From: Symsagittifera roscoffensis
Lineage: Eukaryota; Xenacoelomorpha; Acoela; Convolutidae
Length of the DNA stretch: 64,000 nucleotides
Direction of reading: 5' to 3'
NCBI RefSeq assembly: GCF_963678635.1
Contig: NC_087063.1
Location: 8,590,386-8,654,385, forward strand
Shown here piece by piece: positions 49,501 through 63,200 of the stretch (the first letter of the stretch is position 1; each line of letters begins with the position of its first letter). The position numbers were made by a program, and so were the translations under genes. A model generated the notes under the pieces. The model was not told the origin of the DNA. It was given only the letters and a program-made list of their open reading frames with translations, and did no database searches.

Positions 49501-52026
49501 ATGTTCGCGTGGAGCCTGGTGGGAATAGAGTTAGAGACACTGACTTCGCACGACAAGTTGAAGTTGGTTGGAAAAAGTCTAGAAATATATCAGACATTGA
49601 TGCAACACGTGGCTAGGGATAACTCAGGCTTGAGCCTGGCAAGGAGGAGAGACGTTACTTGTTTCTTGATGTAGATAATGTCGGTGATGACTGCCAGAAC
49701 CATTCTAGCATGCCAGCAAAGAGCAACTGGGAGCAAAGCAATGGAAATGAGAGTCTCAGCAGTCATCTTGAATGTATACCAGAGTACTGGGATAGAAAAG
49801 GAGGATGGTTCCAGGCAGTCTCTAGAGAGCCACAGGAAGTTAGATGAGATACGGAGATTCTACAACAAGAAGTTCGAGGAGAAACACGACGTGCACCGTA
49901 ACTTGGCCTCGTCAGGAGAGTACTTGAAACCCAATAAGAAGGGAGAGTACCAGTATGTGTCTGGAGTGATGGGGATGGCGTACAACCCTTTCCTGGACTC
50001 GAAAGCCGGAGGCGCTCACAGAAACTACGAGGTGGCGGAGCTACTAAAGTTCTGGACAGAGAAGATAGTGGAGATAGACACTGTAGAGAGAGAGAGACCT
50101 AGCTTAGGTCTGATTCTCGAGAAGACACCAGAAGTGATAAGTGTGCCGCGCTCAAGTAAAAGAGTCGAACTGAAGATGGGTAACGGGAATGGCATGTTGG
50201 TCACGAATCTGGGAGTGATGTGGAAATTGCTGAGGCCCTCCTGGTGTCCACATCCCCATGCGAACCTGATCGAGGAAGTCACGGAGCGAGTGGGATTAGC
50301 ACCAGCGGAGGACGAAGATCTGGCGACATTGAGCATAGTTCACAGACTAATCCTGCCTCAGGCGAAGGAGTCAAGTGAAGTGACGAGTAAACTAGGGTCG
50401 GTGAAGAAAATGGAGCCGGGCAGTTGCCTTGACTCATCGTGTGGAAATGGCGAGCACACCTGTGACTGACGGTCATGCGTCAGGATACAGTCCTTCCAAA
50501 AAGAATATCTAGTCAGCTGGTTTGAAGACATTACCGAGAGGGAGAAGAGTGAAATACAGATAGTGGCTGAGTGTTACGCGAGTACCACGGTAAACCTAGC
50601 AACAGCTCTGGTATTCTTCTCGAGATTGTGCAGTCTCCAGTCACTGGAGAGGCTGGAGTCAGAACACCACTTGGTGACCGCGTTGAGTGTGGAGTCATGG
50701 TCCGGGGTGTTGCAGGTAACCCAGAAACACATCAAGAGCTGGAAGGTTGGACTTGAAGCGGAAATGGGAATTCCCATGAGCGAAGCCTATGGTTTGCCTC
50801 TAAATGCGAAGTCCTTAGTGGGGTCAGTGATGGCCAACCTATGTGGCAGCCACTATCCATTGCATATGGCGATGGTGGAGGTATCCAGCCAAAGGGTACT
50901 GATAGACAAGGCCTTCTCAGTGCCCAAGTGCGTAAGACTGGCTCGGATGTCGCATCACTCACACAGGCTATTGAGGAAAATCCGAGGGACAAGGCCGAAA
51001 GAACAGAGGGACGACTTGAGTGAAATCTGGGGGGAAGAATTTTTGGGTTTGGAAGGTGAAAACACAAGTGACCATGAGAGACAATACATGATCGGGAAAC
51101 CTATGGGTGGTGCTCCAAACATGGAGGAGAACGACGCGATACACGAGAAGATGATGGAACTTTAGCCTCTCCTAGAAGCCTCGGGAGAACGCAACCTTAG
51201 GAGCATCGACCTCACACATGGGGAATGTCCATGCCACTGCCTGGCACAAACAGTGTGGTACCCGGATCACGCGAATCTCTGCCTGATCTGGGATGTGGAA
51301 GAAATCAGGTCGTTAGGACTGCCCGATCATCAGCAGAAGGTGACCATCTTGGTGGTGAGCACGATGCTGGCTCTGCGATGGATTGAAGTAAAATGTAACG
51401 AAGTATCGGGAATCGATGACGCCAACGGCAGAGTCGATTTACGCGATAGATTACAGCAGGAGACTTGAGTTGTTTGAGACTGCGTGCAAGGTATTCGCCA
51501 TACCAATGGAAGTCAGACACTTATGGAGCCGCTTAAGGTTCTTTCCTTGGTTTCGAGCGACGTTGACGTCCTGGCTATACATGATAACGAAGGATCATAT
51601 GAGGAAATATCAGAAGGAATATCGACAGTTCCAGGCCGAGATAGGGCCGGAGGCTTTCAAGAGACCTCTGCTGACCCATCGAAATGCGATCAAGACGGAT
51701 GGAAAAAAGTTGGTAGAGTGTCCAGAAACATCACCAAGGCGAGAGAGTCGATACTAGAGGAAGACTTGGCGAAGAACGTGAGCCTGAGTCTGCACAATTC
51801 CTTCTGTTTGAACCGAGAGTCGAGGGTGAAGAGTTTGCCCAATCAAGCGAAGAGATTGCAGGAGCAGAGGGAATGGATGAGGTCCTATGAACAGCTGAAA
51901 GCCTGGGAAGAGATCGTGACTAGCTTCGATGACGAAGAGGCACTGTTGAAGCAGATCACGGTGTCAAATACATCTGGTTCTGGTACCTCGAAGGCGAAAA
52001 ACGAGAGTGAGCAGGTGGCTCAGTGA
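46509..52026 (+). pseudogene. Element B ORF2, C-terminal half, decayed
   Basis: A chain of open pieces, in shifting frames, corresponds to residues about 1040-2955 of element A ORF2. It ends at 52026. Breaks include stops near 46834, 47107, 47299, 49672, 50467 and 51163 and frame changes near 48170 and 51400. Conserved spots shared with A include MWKLLRPSWCPHPHAN, CHCLAQTVWYP and the ending NVSLSLHNSFCLNRE. The fold and function of this half are unknown. Confidence 0.82.
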
Positions 52027-52452
52027 GGAATTCTAGAGTCTTGAGTCTTGAGAGGGAAGGAAAGGGGCTCGAGGGTGAACTTGGAAGAAATCTAGGTTCA
52101 CGAAAAAGAAATTTTAACAAATAAGATATTTTTATTAATATGTTATATCTATTATATAAATCAAAATGCTGCATGACAATTTCCTGATTGAATAGGACAA
52201 AAGAAATTTTAAATTGAAAGCTTAAAAAGCGAAAATTCACAGGTGCAGGAGTGTGCAGATTTTGATTGCTGTTTAGCGATAGTGTGAAAATTTTATATGG
52301 TTGTGAATTTTGGGGTGTAGATAAACTTAAGTCTGCTGCAAACTTCTGTAAATGACCACTGGCACTGTATCCTGAGTAACACTCGGGTTTCTGGGGATTC
52401 ACTGACAGACGGCAGCGCGCGATGAGGACATTGATCTTGAGTCCGGAGAGTA
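52027..52452 (+). other. Element B 3' untranslated region
   Basis: AT-rich, no gene. It ends with GTCCGGAGAGTA at 52441-52452, the B version of the purine motif that abuts the 3' LTR in element A. Confidence 0.65.
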
Positions 52453-53279
52453 TGTGCCAGTCGGTCATAACTGGAAGTTTGACCTTGAGGAACACGAAAA
52501 TACGTGGTTTTGGAATGAAGTTTTATTTGTCAAAAACTCGAATGGAGCCTGTCATGCTCAGTTTTCTCGCGACAACTGAAAACATAAAATCTAAAGTCAG
52601 AACAACCGAATAACAATTGCGGGAAAGTTGTCAAATATACACAGTGGGAAATTGCTATTCGCAATTTCCATCGTAGAAAACTAGAGTAGAGCTGACATAT
52701 CTGATATAGGAGACCAAACAAATACAAAAGCAGAGCAAGAATCAACTGGACAAGAGTGAACCTTCAACGGAAAGGCAGACAAGTGAAGTCTCCCAATGGT
52801 CCAGATCCAAAACTACTTTCTTGAATTAAAACTTATTTCCTTTGATTGCAACTCATCGTTAGAAAACTTCTTGAGTTATATTCGATTATATTTATGCTAG
52901 AGTCATTAATTAGTTTAATTACTCTGTTTCTCAAGCGTGCTGCTATGTAAGTACCTAATTTAGTTTTCTCGAGTGCATTTTATAATAAGTATGTTGAGGT
53001 AAGGCGAGTTTTAGGTTGATCCATCTGAAATGGATCAAAGTTCCACTGTCCAATAAAGAAGTAACTTAACGGATTGTTCCAACCCGGTTTTTAACGGCGC
53101 TCGTGTATTTTGGATATTTTGAGACCTAAGTATGGGGACGTTCTTATTTTCTAGAGTGGGGGGTATTTTGGTAGTGGCCTTTAAGCTGTAACGGGTTCTA
53201 GTGTCATGTCGCAAGCGAACCGAATTGGCTCCGACCGTTTTTGAGGTAGAAAAACACAAGAGATAGTGTCCCTGACTCT
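52453..53279 (+). repeat. Element B 3' LTR, cut by element C
   Basis: Matches 6163-6989 at about 97% by eye. It stops where element C begins; about 66 bp of the LTR should lie beyond the right end of C, outside the window. The three bases before C (TCT) would be its left target-site copy. Confidence 0.88.
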
Positions 53280-54192
53280 TGTGACATTCGACCAGAATGG
53301 ACAAAATGCAATCTCTGCAGACTTCGAAATTTTAGCAGTGAACCTTCCGAGTTAATGGTTTTGAAGGATTAACGACGTTATTCGGATGATTAGTAGAACG
53401 GTGAAGGTCAGGATATTCCCGTATTTTAAAATTTTAAATTTTCGAAGTGATGACGTAACATTTCTGAGAAACGTCAGAAACGGCCATTTTAGCAAAAAGA
53501 ACTAAGAAAAACAGAACAACTTTATCTGTGATTGCGAACAGAACGGAAATCGAAATTAAAGAGAACGACAACGAATTACAGAGAACGTTCCGAGTTGCAA
53601 CTATTGTGCTGCTACAATAGTTGCAAGGCCGTTGCGAACAACGGTGAAGGGCGAAAACCAGCCTTCCGTAATATCGTGAAATCGAACTTAAGGAGCTTGA
53701 TTCAGTGGATTCACAAATCCGGAAGGGTTTCGGAACTGAAACTTTTAGCTGTTATATGAACTTTTAGCATCCTGTCATGTCCTGACTTGAATTTAACTGA
53801 TATTTGGATTAGTTTTGACAAGGATGAGGTGCTAGGAGTTGGGGGAGAGGGTTGATCCATCTTCGATGGAGATGATGATTTTTATCTACTGAACAAAAAC
53901 AATAGTAATATAATAAGTAGTAACCCTGTTTTTAGGAGTGACCTCGTGGTCTGGGGATACTGAGACCCAGCCATAAGCTCACTATTTGCATGTAATTAAG
54001 TTAATTTGAGCGTTCTGGTCGAAGCCGGAGAACAGTAACGTTTTTGTCGACCCGATGTTGGAAAGACCACCGAAAAGTACTGGCTTGGTAGAGACGGTGA
54101 AAAGCATGCAAAGCTCTGTTTAGACGTTAGCCAGTCGTCTTAAGACTTAGTTTTGTTATCCGTCGATATGTATCTTCCGGGCGAATGTTACA
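53280..54192 (+). repeat. Element C 5' LTR
   Basis: 913 bp, from TGTGACATTCG to CGAATGTTACA, a 10-of-11 terminal inverted repeat. It carries a perfect 13-bp inverted repeat (TTGCAACTATTGT 53595-53607 with ACAATAGTTGCAA 53614-53626), a TTGATCCATC..GATGGA palindrome near 53850, and the CTGGG/CCCAG hairpin at 53951-53970. It is related to the solo LTR at 288-1202. Confidence 0.88.
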
Positions 54193-54204
54193 TACATGTG
54201 TTTA

Positions 54205-54219
54205 TGGCGCTCCTGGGTG
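54205..54219 (+). other. Element C primer-binding site
   Basis: TGGCGCTCCTGGGTG lies 12 nt after the LTR end. Both the sequence and the spacing equal those of element A, so it uses the same tRNA-Asn-like primer. Confidence 0.65.
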
Positions 54220-55489
54220 TTATTCTTTTATAACATCATGACCGGCGGAACCGCTAACGAGCACTCCGCGCCGACGGATGCTCACATTAACGCCCTTAAT
54301 AGGCCTAAACCGCCGGGGCGGAAGGGTAGTTCGGAACGCGGAGGCCTTCCGGATTGCCGTGAATAGTTTTTTAACCTAGTTAAGACCGAAAATTCACGAA
54401 CCAGGAAGGGTGGGGGGGATCGGCCGTCTCCTCGTCCCCTGAGTGGTTGGTGATCAAAAACACTTAAAGATATAAGTAAAACCAAACAAAAAATAGTATA
54501 GTACCCAAGAAAAACAAAAAACAAAAAAAAATAACCGAAAAAACCAAAAACAGTAAAAAAGTAAAAAATCAGTAGAAATCATCCCCCCAGACAAGATGTG
54601 ATTCAACCCCCCCGTTTGTTGTTGATAGATATATTGTTGCTACAGGCATTTATATCAGTCAGGATCATTACGATCAATTTTGTGGCCCGTTTGTGAGGCT
54701 TGTACTGTAGGGTTATTTGAGCATTTAAGCACGTTAATGATAAATTGCGCTCAATCCTGAAGGGTCAGCTGATTTGCGCTCAATTCGGAAGGGTCCTGGG
54801 TGAAGACCGATCCGGCAAGCAGTACAAGGAGCAACAAGAAGGGGCTCAACGACAACAACAATCGACTGTTGGGTATCGTTAACAAGTTTTGTATCCCTTT
54901 TGGTACAAAAAGTAAGATAGTAATCTGTGGGGGGCTCGACAGTGCTGCACTGTAGTGACCCTTCACCGAACTGCGAATATCCGAGTTAAGCACCTTAATT
55001 CGGATAATAAACAAACCCGGAGGGGTATAGTATTACTAATATTATTACTTATATAGCCTATATTAATAGTCTTATATCGTTTTTCAGTGAAAAACAACGA
55101 AAACAGACCGGTTTTTAGGGTCAAAATAGCGATATTTTGATCCCCCCACAAGTCGCGATTTTTGAGATATCGATATTTTTTGAAACGGAAAAAAGCGCTA
55201 AGTTAGTGTGTTACATCGTAACTGCACTACTGTAATAAGTAGAACCGGTTAACTTTAGTTCGGAAGTGGTTGGAACTAGTTTGGTACCAAAAACCAAATT
55301 TTCCCATTTTTTGATAGTAAGAAACACTATAAAATCAGAAAATTTTTTGAAATCTTTGAGTTAGGACAGTAAAAATAGTTGTTCGGACAACGTCCACTAG
55401 TGAATCTACGAGTTTTAAAACCCGCTACCCGAAAGCCTTCCGGGTTGCAGAGAAATCGAACATAACGTGTTTGATTTGGTGAATTCATC

Positions 55490-56430
55490 AATCCGGAGGG
55501 GTCCAGGTAGCATAGTTTTTCGCAAATTTTTTCTACAAAAGCGTTTTAGATCGGGTCTTTTGCATTGAACTAGAAGAGTATAGGCCTTTTGAGCTCAGAT
55601 CAATAACTTTTAGGTCGAAAGGACCAGATTTGCGGAAAAAGTTAGGCGGAACCTATAAGAGAGAAAATTTTTGAGTTTGGAAAAAAGACGTTTTGGTTAA
55701 TAACTTTGGAACTACAGAGCATATCGAGTTGATCTTGGTACCAATAGATCAGAGATTAGCTGAGCTTACTGACAGGATCGGGAAATTTCCCGGAAAAACG
55801 AGCGAGAAAATTTTTTGAGATTGTTTTTAGCAAATTACACAAATCCGGAGGGGTACACCCTTCACGTTTTATAAATTTTTCTGAAAAACCCTTATACCCC
55901 TACCAAAAGTTGATAGCGATTGAACTAAATAACTTAGGACAGTTCTAGACAAAAAGGGAGGGCTGAAGGCACAAGACAACCATAATAGAGTCGAAATTAG
56001 GCAAGTGATAAGACCCTTCACCGTTAGTGTGAATTGTCAAACAAGTGCCTTAACTTCAATCCGGAGGGGTCTAGGAAAGGACCCTATACCCTTCCCAGTT
56101 AATTCAAACAGCATAAAAGCAACGCAGAACGTATCCGGAGGGGTATAAGCTGAAATTAAGAAAACTACGAAAAGCTACTTTGACAGAGCTAAGGGCTCCC
56201 AATCCGGAGGGGTCGAAATTTTTCAAAGTCAGAGGGGTCCGAATCCGGAGGGGTCTACTTTCCACAAAACCGGAGGGGTCCGAATCCGGAGGGGTCTTAT
56301 AGTTGCTAATTCGGAGGGGTCCAAATCCGGAGGGGTCTACTATTAACTAACTCGGAGGGGTCCCAATCCGGAGGGGTCCATATTCTGACAGTCCGGAAGG
56401 GTCCTATTTGTACCAATCCGGAGGGGTATT
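55490..56430 (+). repeat. TCCGGAGGGGT motif array in element C leader
   Basis: AATCCGGAGGGGTC recurs with variable filler, most densely at 56205-56430. The core is the reverse complement of the element A leader motif (ACCCTCCGG), so A and C carry the related motif mainly on opposite strands. Confidence 0.75.
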
Positions 56431-56657
56431 ATTTTATTAAGGACTTAGGTAAACGAAAGAAAGACTAAAAAGCGAGAGGTATTAGGTTATTAATACACAG
56501 GCTAGGTATCAGTGACTGCACTGGTAACTTGCCTTTCAAAAAGAACCAGACTAATACAAAACAGGTCTGAACTCGGATATTCGCGACACTAAGTCTAAAT
56601 TAAAAAGAGCGTGACTCATTGGTGTGGATTGAAACATAATACGTTTTTGGGAAAAGT

Positions 56658-56812
56658 GACTGCCCTGAGGATTTTAGTAGGTCTAGCTCGGGCAGTCCGA
56701 AGGCAGATAGGTAACACAGTACTCGGTGGGTGCAATAGACGCCCACTTGAGAAAATTACTGCCTTCAAAGTTTTGTCTGTTTGGTGCAGCACCAAGCAGG
56801 GAAAGCTTTTTC
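56658..56812 (+). promoter_or_regulatory. Structured RNA element of element C
   Basis: Single copy of the RNA seen twice in element A. P1 is GACTGCCC-T-GAG (56658-56669) with CTCGGGCAGTC (56687-56697). P2 is GAAGGCAG 56699-56706 with CTGCCTTC 56759-56766. P3 is the GTGGGT..GCCCAC hairpin within 56722-56751. P4 is CTGTTTGGTG 56777-56786 with CACCAAGCAG 56790-56799. The run AAGCTTTTTCTTT follows, as in A. Stem sequences differ from those of A while the pairing is kept. Confidence 0.72.
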
Positions 56813-57204
56813 TTTAAAAGACAGGTTCGACTATTGTACTGCGACCGACTAAGAGTACAAGACACATACGTTTTTTTTATATATACATTCATATTGTGTC
56901 AATATATATTTTTGTTTTTGATTTTAAATCAACGTAAACTGTGCTTGATTGGGTAGTGAATACACTATCTTTTAAATTGACTGATAACATAATATTGTGC
57001 TAGTTTCCAGATCTTTGGACCGATAATCGGTTAGTGTGAATAAATTTTTTACAAACTGTACTCTGACAACATACAGGGATTCTTGGTCACTATTTAATAG
57101 AATCTTGTGGAATTTATTGTGTTGTGTCATTATTATTGTTAATAAAACTATAAAGTCTCTAGCAATCGAGTTAAGTATAGGTATTAAAAAGTGACAAATA
57201 GACA

Positions 57205-60200
57205 ATGAGTCTAGACAAGTCAAGGATACCAAAACGAGGTAATAGCTCTAGAAAATTCATACCTGAAGAGCAAAGAAAAACGATGACCGATCCTTTTGTG
57301 GATTGGATCAAGCGATCCCGGTCCGATAAAGAGGAGACGGTTTCAGGCAGAATGGTTGAAACGAGAAGTCAGAAGACCTCAGAAGAGCAAAGAGAACTGT
57401 TAGAAGTGGAGGTCAATACGGACCATACCATGAACGACAACCAGGGAGTAAATGGACTGGAAGGGAGAGGCAGAAGGCTGGCGAGTGAATCTACTCCTGT
57501 AGAACAAGGCCATGATTTTGCCACTTCCACCGGGACATTGGATCGAGAGGAGATGTCGGAACTGTCCGACATCTCAACTGAAGTAACGGCAACTAGAAGA
57601 TCTCCGACAGACAACACTATGATGGCAAGCGGAACTGGGAAACAAACAACCTCATCATCGTTCTCAGAAAGAATGAAGAACACCTTCGGAAACATCTTTC
57701 CATTCAGCATGGGCGGAGGAGCAGGAAACGATGGTGAGTCCCAGGAGGAAGAGGATGAAGAGGAGCAAGGGGACTTTGGATCTCAAGTCAGCCTCAATAG
57801 TTCGATCCAGGAGAGTGAGGCACACGTCGGAAGAGTAACTGGATCCATGGACAAATTTGGTGTAGTGACAACGATAAGCAAAGAGGCAAACACACCGGGG
57901 CAGTCAAAGGACTTCGCGATTAGGACAAGTTCGGAGCCACAACCTGGAGAGAAAAGAACCAGAGGGCTTGGCAACGCGTTAATGGATCCTGAATTAAATA
58001 ATGAAAAGACGTTGAAGCAGAGAGTCAAGGGCCGGATCTCGACAAGCACGAAGTTACCTGGGACCGACAGGGTTACACCACCACTAGTGACGCCACTCAT
58101 GGATAACGGGGCAGCACTAGAGGAAGCCTTAAACAACATAGTGGGCAGTTTAGGAGAACAAAATGAACAGATGTCGATAAGGATGAGTGAACTAGAAAGA
58201 GCAGTTCACATTGAAAGAGAAAGTCTGCGGGAAGAAATAAACCGCAACAGACAAGAAGTTGGCAGAAGCGAAAAACGCTTGAAAGAAAGAACGGACGAAC
58301 ATATGACGAGGAACTTGTCGCGAATGACAAGAGAGGCGGAACAGAGGGAGTTACGCTTAAGAGCCGACATGGAGAAGTTAAGAATTCAGCAACAGCAGTC
58401 TCTTGGGTCTCTTGACACAAAGATAGACGCGATGATGGAGAGGCGAACTCAGGCTATCATGGATAGGTTGGACGGGCTACTAAGCAGCAAGAGTGGACCA
58501 AAAGAAGGAGAGCCGAACTCGGGAGGTCCCAGCAGGGAACCGAGGGTGAACTTCAATGAACATCAAAGGAGGAAGACGTATGGATCCACTAGAGGCAGGG
58601 GCAGTTCATCAGGCTATGCCACAAGGGGTAATACAGCATGGGGCCCGAACAGTAGAGCAAGTTCAACGGGGAACAGACAAACCTCGAACGAACGACCAAC
58701 GCAAAGCACACATGCGACTGGGAGAAGCGATTCTGGCAACATGGGGCATACAAGCCCGAGGAGGAGTCATATGGGCCAAGCGGGAAACGCTCATGGTGAT
58801 TCGGATTGCAGGGATGCACCGCACACAGAGCCTTCGACAAGGTGTGAGGACACTCATGCGGGACACTCAAGGGATGCTACGGCAATGGCCACAGCATTTG
58901 AACCCCTGAACAGGTCTTTAGAGACATTCCTGACGAGGTTATCAAGAACCAATGAACGCAGTGAGAAGTCCAGAAGAGTCTTTAAGAAACCAAGTTGCTA
59001 CGAAGACGAATCTGATGGCTGTATTGATACCTGGATAGAGGTAATGAAGCTGCATTTCGAGGAAGAGGACTTGTCGGAGAGACAGGAATGCAGCGCGCTC
59101 ACCAGCAACTTAGAAGGGACAGCCCTGAACTGTGTCATGGCCAAGAAACAGTATCAACGTGACACTGCTGAGAAAATCTTCGAAATCTTGTTAAACCGTT
59201 TCGGATCAGGGGTGCAGGGGCACCAGGCGATGATGCGCTTCGAGAAACGGAGGCAACGAGAAGATGAAACAATAGACAAGTTTCTCGATGATTTGGAAAT
59301 GCTGAGAAGACGCAGCCAACCGGATGAGTCAAACCGAAGGATGAACCTGGCCGTAGCCTCAAAATTCATCGATGGTGTGAAAAATGATGAACTTCGTACG
59401 ATGCTAGCAACGCATTACACACCACTATCAACTAATGCGCCAACACCGGAGGAGTTGAGGCTCAAATCAAAAGAGTATCTTTTGTTGAAACCTCCTTCGA
59501 GATCTGGATATTACAAGAACAATTATGGAAATTTTAACAACGGACCAGCAAACCAAGGGAACAATTGGTACAAACCGAGGGATGATATGGACAAGAGACG
59601 TTCTTGTGCTAATTGCAGTTCAACAGACCATCATGTGTCAGCATGCCCAACTTACAAACAAGGCATGAAAGCAATAGGCTTTAGCCTCGAGGACGAAGAT
59701 GCGTCAGAGTTGGATCATGAGGATTTCATGAGAGGAGTAATTGCAAAATTCGGCCCGAGGTGTTTCTTTTGTAACTTGGAAGGTCATTTTAAATCAGATT
59801 GTCCGCAATTCTGGGATGCAGTGGCAGACATCAAGCATCCAAGACATGAAGAAGCTTTGTCAGGAGTGAAAGCCAGCAAGGCTCGACTTTTGAGTGAAGC
59901 GGAGGCACGCAGAAAGGATAAACCTCAAGAGCTGGTGGCAAAGAAGATGCAAGCGGTAACGGAGGAAGCACGTGAACCGGAACCAGCAACTGCGGCCGAT
60001 GACTTCAAAATCGATTATAGGGCAGCTGCGAGGGATGCTATAAATAGAGTACAGCAGGAACTAGTGACGAAAGAGATTGAACAAAAGGTGAAACTCGAGC
60101 TGGAGAATGAAAAATTACAGGAGCAACTGAACGCCTTCGAAGCAACGGAAGTTGAAGAGGCAAAAGCACCAAGCAGCTTGAGTATGAAACTTAATGTTAT

Positions 60201-63200
60201 CTCTGGTCAGAGGTTCGGTATGGCACCGCAAGGAAGTAAAATACAGTCGATAATCTCGGTGGCAGGGCATCAGGTAATCAGAAATCTGAGTGAACCGTCT
60301 GAGTTCACTTTGATGCATTTGGACACATATGCAGACTATCTGAGGCAGATGGAGCCACGCACCGAGTCGAGGGCTGTGAGGGCACTACTAACGACGGGTG
60401 GCCCTCGCATGAAGAAACTTCATGGACGCTACCTAGAAGTCTATGGGCCGTATCAAGTGATGCTGAACGTGGATGGGATCAGCATCTACACCAGGACTTA
60501 TGTAACAACAGATGATGACCAAATAGGGCAGATCTATTTGGGAGAAGAGGAACTCAAGGTCCGCAGGATAGGCCATGACGCCATGATGGAACAAGACGCA
60601 GTACACATTGGATATGAAGCAGATGTGACAGCACATCTGCTCGACACCAACGGAACAAAAATCGGAGTCACAGGGCTTCTGGACACAGGAGCGGTAGTGA
60701 GTGTGATGCCGATAAAAACTTGGGAAAGAATGGGCTTCACGCGGGAAGATCTGATTCCAACGAATCTCCGACTGGCTGCAGCCAATCGAGGAGCTATCTA
60801 CGTAGCCGGAAGAACACCAATAACGGTCCTCCACATGGGAGGACGGGATCTTTGGATGAGCTTCCTGGTGGTAGAGAATCTGGACGATGCCGACCAATTC
60901 ATCTTGGGCAGAGATTTTGTCAGGAATTTTGACGTGATGATTGATTTGAACAACGGTCTGATACGGATTAGAAACCCGGACCGAAAGTATGTTAAGAGAC
61001 CAATTAATAGGATAATAACAGACGAAAATAAGGTACCAGTTTTTTTGGATAGAAAAGTAAAATTACAACCAGGACAAGCTGTAGTAGCAATTTTTAGAAT
61101 GAGAAATCTAAATTCGTTGAGTGATAGTAAACAGGTTTGCTTAGGACCGAATCCAAATAGTCAGAGTTCGGTGATTTTAGGCCGGAGCTTCTCGGTAACG
61201 CGAAACGGACTGTGTGTCAGTGTGTTGTTGAACACACTGGACACCACGGTTTCAATCCAGCGTGGAAAGAAGCTTGGCTACGCCTTACCGATGAGGACCG
61301 ACTATGAGGAGACAGAAAACTCGAAGAAATATAGTGTGAAAGACTGTCCTTATCATGCAAATAAAGATAAAATCTTAAAGAGAATTAATGAATTAAAATC
61401 TATTCATAAATTGTTTCCAATGAAATCCGAAACGGACGACGGCTTATCAAGCTGCTCGAATTTTCCGGAACGCCCCTCGTCATATGAACTAGATTCTGAC
61501 AAACCGGTTTTGCCAGAAATAGAACATTTAAAAGGAAAAATAGGTGAGGGAGATTTTGAAAAATTGCGGGACCTCCTAAATCGGAACGCCGAGGTATTTT
61601 CAAAACATAAGGCGGACATCGGTTGCTGTAATTTCGTCGAACACGAAATCGAACTAGAAGAGGGCGCCGTTCCCCATAGGGAAGGCGCAAGGCGAATGAC
61701 GCCACATAAATCGGAAACGTGCCGAGCGGAAATAGAAATGTTGCTTGAATACGACATGATAGAACCCTCGAAATCGCCATGGGCTTGCGGAGTAGTAATG
61801 GCGAAAAAGAAAGGGGGGCAGCTTAGATTTTGTTGCGACTTTCGTTACTTGAACGCGGTAACGATAAAAGATGCGTACCCGGTACCGCGAATAGACGAGA
61901 GCCTATCTAAACTTGGTGATGCCAAGTTCTTCACCACATTGGACTTAGGTTCTGCCTTCTGGCAGGTTCCCTTGCGGAAAAAGGATAGGGAGAAAACCGG
62001 TTTCGCGTGCGAATTGGGGTTGTACCAGTGGAAGAGGATGCCCTTCGGCTTGTGCAATGCAACAGCAACTTTTCAAAGGCTGATGGCTCAGGCTTTGACA
62101 GGAGTGACCAAAAAGTACGGGAATCTCTTGATGTGCTACGTGGATGATGTAGTCATAGCGACACCGACCCTGGAAGATCACATTGATCGGCTCGATGAGG
62201 TCTTCGGATGTATGAAAAGAGCAGGCTTGAAATGCAAACCATCGAAATGTGAAATCCTTAGGGATTCGATCAAGTACCTGGGAAGAATGGTGGACAGGCA
62301 TGGTGTGAGGCCAGATCCAGAAGCAGTAGAGGCTGTGCTGACATGGAAGGCTCCGAGGACGGACACACAGCTAATGAGCTTCCTGGGGTTTGCCAATTAT
62401 TACCGTGAATTCATTAAAGGATATGCGGACAAGGTGTACCCGATGCAGAAGCTGATGCGCAACAAAGGGAAAAAGTTCGAATGGAACGATGAGGCACAGG
62501 TTGCTTTCGAGAACATAAAGCGGGAACTGTGCGAAGCGCCAGTGCTGGGCATGCCTACAGAAAAGGGCATGTATGTTGTCGACACATACGCATCGGTGGT
62601 GGCAATCTCAGGAATCTTGCATCAAGAACAAGAATGGAACGGAAGAACAGTTCTCCGTCCCATTTCATACGGCAGCAAAGTCTTGAGTGACACAGAGATG
62701 AAATATGGCGCACCAAAAGCAGAAATGTTTGCAGTAGTCACCTTTGTGGAGAAGTACCGTGCATACTTGGGGAGCGCTCCCTTCAAGTTACGCGTGGACA
62801 ACAGAGCGTTATCCTGGTTGAAGACCTACTCGATGGATCAGAGTTATATTGGTAGATGGATAGTAAGACTGGATGGCTACCATATGATAATCGAACATAG
62901 GATGCGTGATAAACACCAGAACGCTGACAGCCTCAGCAAGGAAACTGAGTTCTATGAAAGATTGGAGCAGAAGCAGGCCAATCAGGCGGAAATAAAGGAG
63001 GGATTCTCGTTTTTGGACAAAGAAACTTATCAAGCGCTTCCGTTAACGAGATGGTTGGATAAATCAGGACATCCAATTCCAGGGCACCCTGAGTTACCTG
63101 TAGAGAGCAGCCGAGATAAAGATCCTGTCCAAGGAGGATCCGGTCCCCTTGGATTTGTTGCTGCGCTCGAACCTGGTCCAGCAAGAACTCTCTCGCATGA

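Larger units (their letters stand above)
31954..53279 (+). mobile_element. Element B, right part
   Basis: Continuation of the old giant Ty3/gypsy element after the element A insertion: rest of the leader, decayed ORF1 (34133-42925), decayed ORF2 (43371-52026), 3' UTR and a 3' LTR cut at 53279 by element C. The gene order and every domain of element A are recognisable, but stops and frameshifts are spread over both ORFs. Confidence 0.9.
54193..57204 (+). other. Element C leader, 3 kb, non-coding
   Basis: Untranslated leader. It holds the primer-binding site, an A-rich tract (54448-54570), a CGGAGGGGT motif array (dense at 56040-56430) and one structured RNA (56658-56812). The small ORFs in it are judged to be chance. 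Confidence 0.78.
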
